Origin: Sphacelaria rigidula
Lineage: Eukaryota; Phaeophyceae; Sphacelariales
Assembly: GCA_964200075.2 (NCBI GenBank)
Contig: CAXNAA020000363.1
Location: forward strand, 1 to 22,035
Direction: 5' to 3'
Length of the DNA: 22,035 bases
Below are positions 1 to 9,630 of this stretch, piece after piece (position 1 is the stretch's first letter; each line of letters opens with the position of its first letter). The notes below the pieces were generated by a model, which ran no database searches, had not been told where the DNA came from, and saw only the letters and a program-made list of their open reading frames with translations. The translations under genes and the position numbers were made by a program.

Positions 1-30
1 CGACCGTGCGACAACACCCAGGCACCTTAC

Positions 31-209
31 GAGTGATAGCCACCGTGCTGGTCAGCGCTGACAAACACACGAATCGGCACCGGCTGATTTAGACCCACCC
101 CCAGCCGCGTACATCTACTGGCAGTAAAGATGCTGCTGACACTGCTGCTGTTGCTTCTTCTCCTTCTCGTGCGGAACGCGATTAGAACGGCGCGTGGTTT
201 CTCGTGATG
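31..209 (-). CDS. Possible next exon of the 5-phosphatase gene
   Basis: Downstream of exon 11 in phase 0, a site CTGCAG|CAT opens 59 codons and 2 bases that end at ACTC|GTAAGG. The peptide is basic and Ser-rich at first and then reads LNQPVPIRVFVSADQHGGYH. It does not contain the expected GDLNYR block and lacks a pyrimidine tract upstream, so it may be chance. The rest of 1-515 shows no coding signal that I can support. Confidence 0.2.
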
Positions 210-515
210 CTGCAGAACATCTGTGTTGTTTTCTGTTGAGTGTAGTACTCTTTAGTGCATACACCACTGCAAAACTATCTTGTCTTTAGTGTACTGCCCT
301 GTACTCGAGATAATGGGGTCATGGTTCGAGCAGTTTTTCAAAAAGTTATCCTGGCTTTTCAAAAAGGTTTTAAAAAATTCCGCTCGTTTTTGACAAGTAT
401 TCCGGGAAAAACGAGAGTGTTTTCTGTCACAGAAATCTATAGCCGAATCTGGAATAGCCTGAGACAACAACCAATTTGAAAATTGGAATTTGAATCGAAC
501 CGGCGGGGATCTTAC

Positions 516-1511
516 CTGCAGCGTCAGGCCCGCCGTGTCTTGACTGTCTATCTCTGGGGGTTTCAGCAGTTGGGTAGGTTTCGCTCCCGTGACTGCCCCG
601 CCCCCCACAGTCGCCGTTCCTACCCCACTCGCCGTTGCCTCCTCCTCCTCCCCCAAATCTCCATTCTCCAGCGTCGACGGGACATTAACAGCAATCCCGT
701 CAAGGAACACGTCCCCGCACCTCTTTAGCAACTCGCCGTCGCCGCTGTCGTTTCCCAATGACATTTCTCGCGCTATTGTCAGTAGTCTCGTCGGCAGCAC
801 TCCTCCCAGGAGGCGCCGTTCCTCGCGCCGGTGATCTTCTCTCTTACGGGAGATCTTGGGCGGAACCACACGCTCTTTCTCGGTGGCGCAGGCGTCGATA
901 GGACTTGCTCCCTCACCCTGGACTGAACCAACTGCGGAGGGCTTTCTGGTGTGAACGTTCGATACCGCCACCTCCGACGCACTGGTCGCGAATGATGAAA
1001 TTATTCCTGTCTCCGTTTCCACCCCCTCGCTCTCTATCGTGGCCTGATCAGCAGTTCTACGTGACGAAGCCCCCGTGACTTGAAGGGGGACAGGAGGAGG
1101 TAGAGATATTGTTTTCGCCATTTCTGAACGAATAGGTTCTGCACGCACCGGGGAACACCAAGATTGTTCGGCGAAACTAGTTGGGGAAGGCAGCGGATCC
1201 CAGGAGGACCGGTGTTGCCCTACAGCGATATCCAGGCTGATAGAGCACGGTGTAGCAGGGGAGACCGGTGTAACGGGTGAATCAGGGGAAGGTGGGGTTC
1301 GCGGCAAGCTGGACCAGGAGGACCTCGATTCGGGAGAGGCGGCCTCGCTGCTGATGGTTTGCCGTCGAAGCGTGTTCGGAGAGAACGGGAAAGATTGTTG
1401 ATGTCGCCGGGGAGACGCAGGTTTTCGTTGGTGTTGATGCTGTTGCGGCTGTTGTTGCCGTTGCTGTTTCGACCGCAGTGCCGGAGAAGGAAATATCATG
1501 CCCTTAAAGAT
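516..1511 (-). CDS. 5-phosphatase exon 11 with large low-complexity insert
   Basis: The acceptor follows a long C/T tract (GGATAG|ATC) and the donor is CTGCAG|GTAAGA; phase is 0 at both ends, 332 codons. The first residues IFKGMIFPSPALRS continue the RN..F..I family block from exon 10. They are followed by Gln/His/Ser/Pro-rich sequence: a QQ/HQ run, SPDSPVTPVSPATP, a basic stretch ISRKREDHRREERR and an acidic run EEEE. About 310 residues therefore sit between the RN block and the missing GDLNYR block. The open frame continues to 252 but 515-252 is intron. The upstream intron (1953-1512) has a plus-strand G tract and nothing else. Confidence 0.82.
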
Positions 1512-4500
1512 CTATCCGGGGGAGGGGGGAAGGGGGGGGGGGGCAGGGTATCGTGTATATGCGTGCGCGCGGGAGGTGAACACGTATGCGTGAGGTGATG
1601 CGAGTCCGGCGTAACGTCGTCGACGACGTCATACGTGTTTATCTTCAATATATACATATTGTCGTAGGGACAATGGCAGTTTCTGAAGATTTTTTCACAA
1701 TAGGCTCGTATTCATGTGGAAGGTAATGTACCCGTATTCCATTGTTTTTCATCAACTATAGTAATCGAACAAACAGGATTGTCCTCGAAATAGTTCTCCT
1801 TGTCCCCCGCCTAATAACCCAACCCTATGCTCTCACCAGCCGCACCCCCTATGGCCCATCGTGTGCTCGTCCACGCAAACAGATGAGCGCTACGTCGTGT
1901 GTGGCGTTATCGGATTGCTCGCGATGCCCTTTGCACCAATGCGTTCACTTCACCTTAACAAAGTTATCGTTCCTAGCGCGAATGTTTTCTCGGTGGGCGG
2001 CCAGGTGCGAGGACACGAAACACACAGAGCTGTCATGTACTCGAAAGCGCACCCCGACACCTCCTTTGTTGCCCATCAACCCCAGCATGCCCGCTGTCAC
2101 GGTACCTATCGCAAAGGCATCGTCAGCCAGGGAATGCGTGGGCGCGTGTGGGCGTGCAGGAACATGCTTGGAAAGAGGATGTGGCGTGTCCTAGGCTCAT
2201 CACATTTCACAGTTCTAAGATGGATCCACGAGCGTCTTTGTTTTGGGCTGTGCTACTCTTCATCATGAGCGTGGTACAGACGGCTATAACGCAGGTGTCG
2301 GCGCTCAAGTCTGGGCAGCATTGTGCGCTGACGCACTGTTCTGCTCGGACAAACGGATGCAGTTAGGTCGACTGATGATTGCCCAAGGTGTCGCAATCGT
2401 CTTAAGGTCGAAGGCAGACGCCCATCCATCGCTTCTTCTTCCCCAACGGGGGTGTTTTATTCGCTTGGATTCACTTCGAGGAATAGCTGTGCGCGCATTG
2501 TCGTGACGGCGCAGAGGCATGCGCCATGTGTTTCAAGTTTTGAACGATACCATAGACAGCAATTATATGTTAGAGTTTCTGGTCCCTCAACCGCACGCAC
2601 TGTCTCGGGACGCTCCCTGGCTTCGGGCCAAACGATCAGTTTACCATACAGCTTTTGCTTCTATGAAGGGACACAGCGATATTCAACTACTTTATGTAGC
2701 AATTCGCCTCCCGAATCTCTGTATTGCCATCTTCCTTATCTGAAGCTGTTGATGCTGATCACCGAAGTTAAACCATCGCAACCCTCGACATGACAGGTGA
2801 CATGAAGAAGGACGAATCGGAATTGCACCAACTCACCTGTACGTACGTCCGCGACAGATGGCAGCATAGCCGTTCTGACGAACACGGCGAGCCAGGTTCC
2901 CACAAGATGCTCCTTTGCGACGAGCACGAATGACGGCTGGCTCAAGCAGCTCTCGCCTGGGCCGCGTGAGTCCTCGCTTACACCAGCCATGATCACACTG
3001 CGTGATCGTGTAAGACGACGAGACGCCTCTTGCAGCGGATCGATGCCACGGCTAATGGACCCGATTGTGGTGCTCCATTTGGAGCTGTTCAGCGGTTGTT
3101 CTTCTTCGTCGTCCGATGTGTCCCAACTGGTCTCGTCTTGATTGTTGTCGTTTGCTGCAGACTGTAGACCGTTTCTGTTCAAAAGTGGGAGTACCGCATG
3201 GGCAGGTTTGCAGCATTGTCCATGACATCGACTCTGTGTTTTAGCCGCCCTGGCTCATTTCAGATGCTGGCACGGGCTGTTGAATGCTGTTTGGCGAAAA
3301 AAACGAGTGGAACCGCGGATTCTCCGAGGAGGGAAGCAAGATATCATGTACTGTCGCCTAGACGTGAGAGAGGACCTTCCGCGTGAAGCCGGAAAGCGAC
3401 AGCGTTACAGCGCACGGACCAGCGAGTGTTCGCGCATGCAATATCGACTTAGTTTGCCCCTGTATCCGCGTATCATTCGATCTGAGCCTACCTAGAGCAA
3501 AGAATGTAAGAACCACGCATTGACCACCGCACCGGTTCACACACTATCCCATGAAATGTGCAGAACCCTCAAGCATCGGACATGTAAATACCGAATTCCA
3601 TTCGTACATTCTTGCGTATCAGAAGAGCCTACTCTACAGCCCCACATGACCACAGTGGAATGACAACGAGGTGTGGTTTTTTGCGGGGTACATAACGGCA
3701 TGTACGAAGGTGCGATCAAACACAAGTTGGACAAGGCAGTGGAACACCTCCAGGACACAGTTTGTGGAACAACGCAACGACATTAATCACACAATCTCAT
3801 CGGTGCCGCAAGAGAAGAGCTTATTCTATACTACCATGGATCTTCAGTGAACGGTAACGAGGTCAGGTTCCTTCTCTGAGGTACGCGGTGCCACCCTGTA
3901 TGTTGGGGCTGTGCTCAAGCGTGATGTGGGTAGAGAAGAAGGCAATGAGTCAAGCCGCGACCTCATTAACCCTTTTGGAACCCAGTGCCGATTTTTGTTT
4001 CTGTAAATCGGCATCACCCTGAATTGAGAATGACTGAAAATCATGCCGATTTACGAAAACAAAAATCAGCACTGGGTTCCCAAAGGGTTAACTCCTTTTC
4101 ATTCAGCTAGCAATTACGCATCAGGGGCACGTCATAGATAGCGTGGCACATATTATGAGGGGGTAATGGTTGTAGAGACATGCGATTGCACATGTAGTTT
4201 ACATGGTAAAAACGGCAGTATCAGGCTTTTTTTTCTCCCACCGGTTGGACGGGATTCCTTCATCATCGCTGTCTTCGCCCTGATCTTTTTCCGGCGAAGG
4301 AGATGTCGAGAATTGCGTAGTGCTCTTCCTTTTGGCTCGTTGTGACAGCCGGTTCAGCGTTGAAGCAACGCATTCTTCCCACACAGAACTCATTCTCTGC
4401 GGGACGCGAGAACAGGAAACACACTTGTCATCGAAATATTTTCACAGATGGCAATGGGGGCAAGCTCGTTGACTGTCGGAAACATTCAGCAGGTGCCCTC

Positions 4501-7500
4501 GCAAACGTGTAAAAAAAACAACCGGATATTGTTGAATCTTTGGGTGCACGAGGCGTTGACTGGGTGTAGGAAATACCTCCATCACTTGCTCGCTGCACTG
4601 CGCCGAAATACGGCAGCAGGTATCACCCATTCATCTGTGAACTCGTCGCTCCTAGTCAGTCAACACCATATTCGTGGTTGCCGGTGGTTCGTTGTAATAT
4701 CATGCGGGCGAAGGAACACAGCCGAAGTAAGTTCGGTGTACCGTGCGGGCATATCGGCCAGTTGGCGTTCTCGTGTCTTCTACAGAGCGTATCACGTCTG
4801 GTTTGGTATTTCAAGGCATGACTGAGATCATTTTTCACATGAGATGGTCGAAGAGTTGTGGTATTTACGATCTACTGTGGTAAATGCTGTGGCCGCCAGT
4901 GTCACCTCGAACAGGCGTTTCCCTGCCAGACCCGTTGGTGATCATGGGGATTTGTACCCTCTATCGGGGTGAAATACGTCTGATGACCAGTGGATTGGCC
5001 TAAGGAACGGCTGGGGCGTTCACATAACGAATCAGAGCTAGATACGCGTTTAGTACAAACTGCTTTTCTCTGCATATATCGCAGTGAGGCCGCGTTGCCC
5101 ACTTTTAAAATACCAGAGAATTATTTAAGCGCACAAAAGGGGAGATTCTGTGGTCCAGTCTCCGCGACCCGCCTCTCTTACTTGCAAAACAAATGGCACA
5201 CGGCAAAGTACTGATGCGGTCAAGTAGGCGCAGACGCAATCAGTGGAGACTGATGTTACACACTGTGCTGTTATTTGTAGCCAATGATGGAAAAGTCGAT
5301 TGACCCCGTCTTCGCAGTACAACTGAGTACAGCACTGTACACGACAACGACCACACAGCACAGCACAAGTTTTTGAGCATGTCATGCACAGCGTGACACC
5401 ATAATCATGCTCGAGGCGCGAGCTAGCACTATCCCGAAATTAGCGGGGCACAACAAGCGACGAGGTTTTTCGGTACAAGAAATTTGCACGCATGCTCAAG
5501 TTTCTCCTGCTTATGAAACTGGTTGTTTTATGTAACAAATTTTGTCCCACATTTCAAATATGTAGTCTCGGGTGCTTATAGGTGGTTTTCCGATCATGGG
5601 GTTACTGCACCCGGGAATGGATCCTGTCAGTTTTACACATCCCAAGCGGGTACAAGGGTTCGTGATCTTACTTGACTATTTTTGTCCATCGCGACATTGA
5701 CAGCGTTCAGGTCCACAACCTCCTGTAGACCGATCGCATAAATATCTGCCATTCCGTCTGCACTGGTTCTCTTACTCCCTTTACTTCCCTCCTCCTCGTC
5801 TTGGTCATCTCTGCTTTTCGAGTCGGAGGCAGACTCCGCCTTCTCAGCCACTGCGTCTTGTTCGTCGTTTTTTGGGGACAGCCATTCGTATAGCCACCGC
5901 TGCAGGCACGGTAGGAGAACGATGCAACGTCGGTGTGAGAGGGATCAATCCCTGTGTTGTTAGCCTGAGCAAGTGGCTAATAGCACAGGGTACCTAGGCC
6001 TTGTGATATACAGTTTGTTAGAAGGAAGTGTCTTTACCGTAGCTCTCCGCGATTGGTTGTCACACCTCTTGCGCAACTATGCTACTGGTAGCTGATGTAG
6101 CTGATTAATGGTATTGTCAGCTCACCGGATCCGTAGTCTTGGGTTTCTTCGCGTTCACATTCCACGTGCCGCAGTACACGTCGAACCCCTCCAAGGTGAC
6201 AAATTCCGACTTCCTACCGAGGAAACGAACACAGATAACAACATGACCCGCCTGGCACCAATTGACTGCCTGGACTGCCCGCTCGAAACGACACACGCGT
6301 GTTTTTATTCAACTGGCGCTTGTAACTGGCCAGACGAGGAAGGTCACCGACAACAATAACATGATGGTCATGCAATGGAACGGGTAGTCGAGATAAGCAG
6401 GACTGGAGATTCAGCATACGGTCTGTATAACTGTAGAAACATCCTGTTCCGCTGCAGCACGTACACAGTCTAGAATATATTATTTTTCTATGGCCACCGC
6501 CTCGATGCCTAGACTCCCGAGTCTGTCATGGTCAACACAGCACAATATCGAGACTTCCTAGGGCAAAGTCGTGCGACATTAAGATAACCCCATGCACGAA
6601 TCCTGCAGTGATACGGCTTGCTCATTACTCTCTCGAATATTTTGCTGGGAGCTCCCTCATTAAAGTGTTCCATGGCGCGTCGAACAATCCAACCCAACCC
6701 ACACCACACAGAATCCACTCCACGCAGGGCGGCTGGTACATCATGACAGTCTCATCCCTAAGGCATCAATCCTGCGGTGGCGCTGGCAGGTGTCTCACCT
6801 GTTATTGATAAGCTTTATGACATCCTCGCGCTTCTCATCTGGCACCAGGTCAAGCAAACTGGGCAACTTCATGCTCGATTCCGCGATCTTAAGCACCTTA
6901 AAATCATCCACTAACTCTGAAGAAGATAACCCGGTTGCAGTCACGGATGACACGGGTCTACTTTTCAGGGTATCGATCGCTTTTCGTCGCAATCTTTCCC
7001 CCAGTCCGGCCCTGCCAGGAGAGTCTGGGCTTCTGACTGGCGGCATGTCGTCGGGTAATTCCAGCACTGTTCGATTGATACATATTTTCAAGAATCATGA
7101 AACGGAGGAATGGATGTGCTGGTAAGTTCGATGCCATGGGCACACAGAAGAATCGCAACCTTTCGCGGATGTGCGTACCTCGTGGTGCGCATCTGTTTCG
7201 ACGTGTGTATCTCTACATGGTCAACAGTCGCGTTTGAAACAACGGAAGCATTTTGGTGACTTCCAAGCTCCTTTATGAAACCGTCGACAACATCAACGTC
7301 CATATTCTTCTGAAATGGGCTTCACCGTCTTTCAGATTATCGCACAACTTGTCTCGGGTACAGCTATCGGGGGACGGGAGGTAAATACAGAGATACGTCA
7401 GGCTGGTCCAGGATGGCTGCGCACCACAAGCCGCACCAAGCTACCTTCATAATGACAGTTCATGTTGGCTGTATTCTACAAGTCACACTAAGCCTTCTTT

Positions 7501-8636
7501 GAAATTCCCGTCCAGGGTGGCTGTAAAGAGAAAAATATAACATCGCTTGTAGTTTACTGATTGGCCACAAGAAACTCATGAAGCCTGAATGACCCCTATT
7601 CCTTGGTCGACGAGTGATATCATTCACTACCCTTGTGTATCGGAGGTACACTTTGCAATAAAGCTCTCTCTTACCTCCGGTACAACTCTTCTGGGAAGCG
7701 CTACGTCGAATACCGCTGTTATTGCCGAAACTTATCGACATCGTCCGCCTCCGACCAAGCCGTTTGATACCCGCACCCCCAGCGTGAGCTCCACTCTCGG
7801 GCCCACCCCCGGCGGTAGTAGGTCGCACTGCTGGCGATGCATCAGGAGGTGACTCATGGTTTGTATTCACCGTTTCACCATGCCCCATCATTACTCTGGT
7901 GGCAGCACGCAATGAGCTTGGACTGAGGCTATGGCTCATCCGTCGGCGTGCGCGCTTAAAGGTAGATACAGGCATTATAGATCCTTGAGGCGGCGAGGAG
8001 TCTTTGAATGGGGATGTAGATGCCCCGGTCGCTAGCAGCTGCACGGAACTTCGGGACCATGGAGGTTCTCGGCTTGAGCAGTGTTGACCAGTCTATTCGT
8101 ATGGACGTATGCAGGTGGAGAGCAACGCGGAGTTTCTGGTGGGAACCACCACTGCGGGCAAGACAGATGGACCTTAATGGTCAGCTCCATGGCCACCACA
8201 TACAACTGATATGTGGCGAGCGTTCTGCCGTGTTCGACGACCGTCTCTTGGTCGCACTAATGGTATACGATTCAAGGGATTCGTTATGTGCTACACGCAC
8301 AGCACAAATTGCGGGAGTGACAAAGCAGTGTACGCCAAGCACCCCATGTATGCACCTTGGACCATTTCATACTTCAGCAAACGATGTATTACTTACGGAT
8401 GTCCACGGCTGGGGTGATGAGCCCTCAGTGCGCTGGGTATCGGGGCTCGGCGAACAAGCAAGCGACTTTGTCAGAAGTCGACGCAGCGGTGACGGCGTGG
8501 GTGATCGTGCATTAGTCCCTTCCTCAGGCAGTCTTGTTGCTTCATGCACAGCAGTATCGGCATTCCCTTTCTCGTTCTCTACTGGGTTTCGGCTGATTTT
8601 GGTCAGCACTTTCTTCATGGTGCTGCTGTTTAGCAT
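516..8636 (-). CDS. Inositol polyphosphate 5-phosphatase, 11 exons, 3' end beyond left edge
   Basis: The product should remove the 5-phosphate from inositol phosphates or phosphoinositides, by family knowledge. Coding exons in transcript order are 8636-8397, 8038-7675, 7520-7489, 7309-7179, 7032-6799, 6213-6126, 5899-5672, 4396-4203, 3174-2837, 2105-1954 and 1511-516, with codon phase agreeing at every join (about 999 codons). Motifs in order are GTWNVNAKKP (about residue 349), DIYAIGLQEVVDLNAVNV (about 413), VLVAKEHLVGTWLAVFVR (about 586), MLGLMGNKGGVGVRF (about 624) and SSHLAAHRENIRARN (about 648). In this fold the Asn of TWN and the Glu of LQE bind the catalytic metal. The later WxGDxNYR and PxWxDRIL motifs were searched for in 1-515 and are absent, so the gene is cut by the window. 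The N-terminal 330 residues are mostly polar and unrecognised; no Sac domain or membrane segment is visible. Family identity is secure. Exon 3, the start codon and the acceptor of exon 5 are the weakest parts of the model. Confidence 0.9.
1954..2105 (-). CDS. 5-phosphatase exon 10, GNKGG motif
   Basis: This 152-bp exon is too short to stand out as an open frame. The acceptor is TTTGCGATAG|GT and the donor is GTTAAG|GTGAAG; phase is 1 in and 0 out. It reads TVTAGMLGLMGNKGGVGVRF, then VHDSSVCFVSSHLAAHREN and IRARNDNFVK, the most conserved block of the family. Phase 1 joins cleanly to VADVRTG of exon 9. The intron 2836-2106 holds nothing else I recognise. Confidence 0.92.
2837..3174 (-). CDS. 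5-phosphatase exon 9, LVGTWLAVFVR motif
   Basis: The acceptor is CACTTTTGAACAG|A and the donor is GTACAG|GTGAGT; phase is 2 in and 1 out. The first 80 residues are an acidic and basic linker (TSDDEEEQPL, RRLTRSRS). The end reads SFVLVAKEHLVGTWLAVFVR then TAMLPSVADVRTG, the central beta-strand block of the 5-phosphatase fold. The upstream intron (4202-3175) carries the TTAA-flanked element at 3966-4091. Confidence 0.88.
3966..4091. mobile_element. TTAA-flanked inverted-repeat element, piggyBac-type MITE candidate
   Basis: The 126-bp unit begins TTAACCCTTTTGGAACCCAG and ends with the near-exact reverse complement (CTGGGTTCCCAAAGGGTTAA). The paired arms are about 50 bp, reaching GTAAATCGGCAT, with a short loop of about 25 bp. 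A TTAA at each end followed by CCC is the hallmark of piggyBac-superfamily elements, whose target site is TTAA. There is no coding capacity, so it would be a non-autonomous copy. It lies inside a 5-phosphatase intron. Confidence 0.65.
4203..4396 (-). CDS. 5-phosphatase exon 8
   Basis: The acceptor is CGCGTCCCGCAG|AGA with a good pyrimidine tract; the proposed donor is ACCAT|GTAAAC (phase 2). It reads RMSSVWEECVASTLNRLSQR, matching the W...(I/L)...LN helix that follows the LNA motif in this family. A charged Ser/Asp/Glu-rich tail follows (EKDQGEDSDDEG). An alternative donor in phase 2 exists at ACCG|GTGGGA (about 4243). The upstream intron 5671-4397 (1275 bp) shows no recognisable feature. Confidence 0.8.
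5672..5899 (-). CDS. 5-phosphatase exon 7, DIYAIGLQE motif
   Basis: The acceptor is CCGTGCCTGCAG|CGG and the donor is AGTCAA|GTAAGA; phase is 0 at both ends, 76 codons. It opens with RWLYEWLSPKNDE, has an acidic/lysine insert of about 40 residues, then ADIYAIGLQEVVDLNAVNVA. The Glu of LQE is the family's metal-binding glutamate. The insert separates two segments that are normally close, so it probably loops out of the fold. Confidence 0.9.
6126..6213 (-). CDS. 5-phosphatase exon 6, GTWNVN motif
   Basis: This 88-bp exon has acceptor TTTCCTCGGTAG|G and donor GATCCG|GTGAGC; phase is 2 in and 0 out. It reads KSEFVTLEGFDVYCGTWNVN then AKKPKTTDP, the first conserved block of inositol 5-phosphatases. 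The Asn after the Trp is a known metal-coordinating residue in the family. The upstream intron 6798-6214 contains no other coding signal that I can see. Confidence 0.88.
6799..7032 (-). CDS. 5-phosphatase exon 5, region just before the catalytic domain
   Basis: The donor is AATAACAG|GTGAGA (phase 2). The peptide includes LVDDFKVLKIAESSMKLPSL and LLDLVPDEKREDVIKLINNR, probably helical. I place the 5' end at GTCAG|A (7033) because that acceptor gives phase 2. A nearer-consensus site at AACAG|TG (about 7070) would need a different upstream phase. The 3' end is well supported because it continues into GTWNVN in the next exon. Confidence 0.7.
7179..7309 (-). CDS. 5-phosphatase exon 4
   Basis: The acceptor is CCCATTTCAG|AAG and the donor is ACGAG|GTACGC; phase is 0 in and 2 out. 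The peptide begins KNMDVDVVDGFIKELGS and is mixed-charge without a recognised domain. The other two frames of this exon are closed by stops near its start, which fixes the frame. Confidence 0.65.
7489..7520 (-). CDS. 5-phosphatase exon 3, proposed 32-bp micro-exon
   Basis: Exon 2 ends in phase 1 but exon 4 is open only if entered in phase 0, so a connecting exon is needed. A classic acceptor (TTTTTCTCTTTACAG, ending at 7521) opens a short frame reading TLDGNFKEGL that leaves in phase 0 at TTA|GTGTGA. The acceptor is strong; the donor is weak. The flanking intron sequence 7674-7521 and 7488-7310 holds nothing else I recognise. Confidence 0.4.
7675..8038 (-). CDS. 5-phosphatase exon 2, basic and Ser-rich linker
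   Basis: The acceptor is TTCCGTGCAG|CTG and the donor is CCGGAG|GTAAGAG; phase is 0 in and 1 out. The product is disordered-looking, with basic patches such as FKRARRRMSHSLSP and LGRRRTMSISFG that could be phosphorylation or membrane-binding sites (inference). No domain is recognised. Confidence 0.7.
8397..8636 (-). CDS. 5-phosphatase exon 1 with proposed start codon
   Basis: This exon has 80 codons starting MLNSSTMKK and ending SSPQPWTS at a good donor (CATCC|GTAAGT, 8396). An in-frame TAG at 8757-8759 bounds the frame upstream. The first ATG in frame is at 8636 and a second, in an ACCATGA context, is at 8618. The peptide is polar and Ser/Pro/Arg rich with no recognised domain. An upstream exon spliced in after 8757 cannot be excluded. 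The following intron (8396-8039) shows nothing else. Confidence 0.6.
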
Positions 8637-8983
8637 GGACAGGTGTGCAGGTTCGCGTGCGTCAACAATCCCGGGATGCAGAGCCAACGCTCGTCGCCCA
8701 TTGCGTACGATCGACGCAGTTAACGCGGAGAATGAGTGGTAGATGTGTAGGCTGCTCTAATCGTATTGTAGATGCTTGCAGGCGCACAGCAGTGCTCCAC
8801 GCTGTGGCGAAGAGCTCTCACGGGTGAAGTGCGACATGGAAAGATATCAATTTCCCCGCATCGTTCACGAAACGGAACCAGTCTCGCCGCTCCGTGCCAT
8901 CCCGTTGACCGTTTACGTCAGCTGACCATTACTATACCACAGCCTACCTGGTATTACAAGCGAAAAAGCACAGATCCCGTCTG
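8637..8983. promoter_or_regulatory. Divergent intergenic region, probable shared promoter
   Basis: About 350 bp separate the proposed start of the minus-strand 5-phosphatase (8636) from the proposed start of the plus-strand gene (8984). Head-to-head spacing this short suggests a bidirectional promoter or overlapping 5' leaders (inference). I see no TATA box or other clear motif. Part of this stretch (8637-8756) is in open frame with exon 1 and may be leader or extra coding sequence. Confidence 0.35.
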
Positions 8984-9630
8984 ATGCCTCGACGAGAAAG
9001 AGCTACTCGAATACCTCGACCCGCCGAGCCACCTCCAGGGTACGATGGGCCGTATACCAGTACCCGGAAAATTCTCATGAGCAGAAGGCCTCGGCCGTCC
9101 GGTGCCCCCCCCTTGGCCGTGGTCAACGGAGTGCGGCCATCCATGGATCAAGTACTACCCCAGGTAGATGAAGACAGTCGCTTGTCCAAACGCTCAGGTT
9201 CGGCGGGAGTGAAGGTACAGGGATCGGCAAAAAATGGTGATGAAGGTCGCCTCTTGGATTCGGTTGGCAAGGAAATTAAAAACTGCGACGGACCAGCAGC
9301 CGTAGGCCATGGCGGCACGCCCCCCTGTGACCTGGGAGCGATCATTGTCCCAGCAAGGTCGGACATCGAGAGCTAGCTGTGTGGATGAATGATGCGACAT
9401 ACATAGTTACCTAGCTCTATATTGTCGCCCCTACAATCAAGAGTTACAGCCCTGGGCTCGCCGAGCAGGAGACTGAGAAAAACTGACAGGATGCGGGTAC
9501 AAGCGCCCTAACTCGTACAAACTCACCCCGCTACAGGTGTGGGGAGAAGTATGTGATGGAGATGAACAACACCAAGATCGCCTTTGGGGAAAAAATGGAA
9601 GTCAGCACAAGAAACGGGACTCAGCCGTAG
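8984..9630 (+). CDS. Hypothetical two-exon gene, about 155 aa
   Basis: Exon 1 is 8984-9357, starting MPRRERATRIPRPAEPPPGY and ending at GCAAG|GTCGGA (phase 2). Exon 2 is 9537-9630, entered at CCGCTACAG|G, reading CGEKYVMEMNNTKIAFGEKM and ending at TAG 9628-9630. Codon choice in exon 2 is strongly biased to G/C at third positions, which argues it is coding. Exon 1 is Pro/Arg/Gly rich with no domain. An alternative donor CAG|GTAGAT (9163) joined to the same acceptor in phase 0 gives a different 82-codon reading of exon 2. The exons could instead be the 5' part of the armadillo gene at 13506, 3.9 kb on. No family is recognised. Confidence 0.4.

Noticed and set aside
252-515. Continuation of the exon 11 frame to a stop at 252
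   Set aside because: A clear donor CTGCAG|GTAAGA at 515 ends the exon; beyond it the peptide loses its character and the region turns AT-rich.
8020-8742. 240-codon open frame on the plus strand
   Set aside because: It lies across exons 1-2 and the intron of the minus-strand phosphatase; no splice or motif support, and the sequence looks like an antisense shadow.
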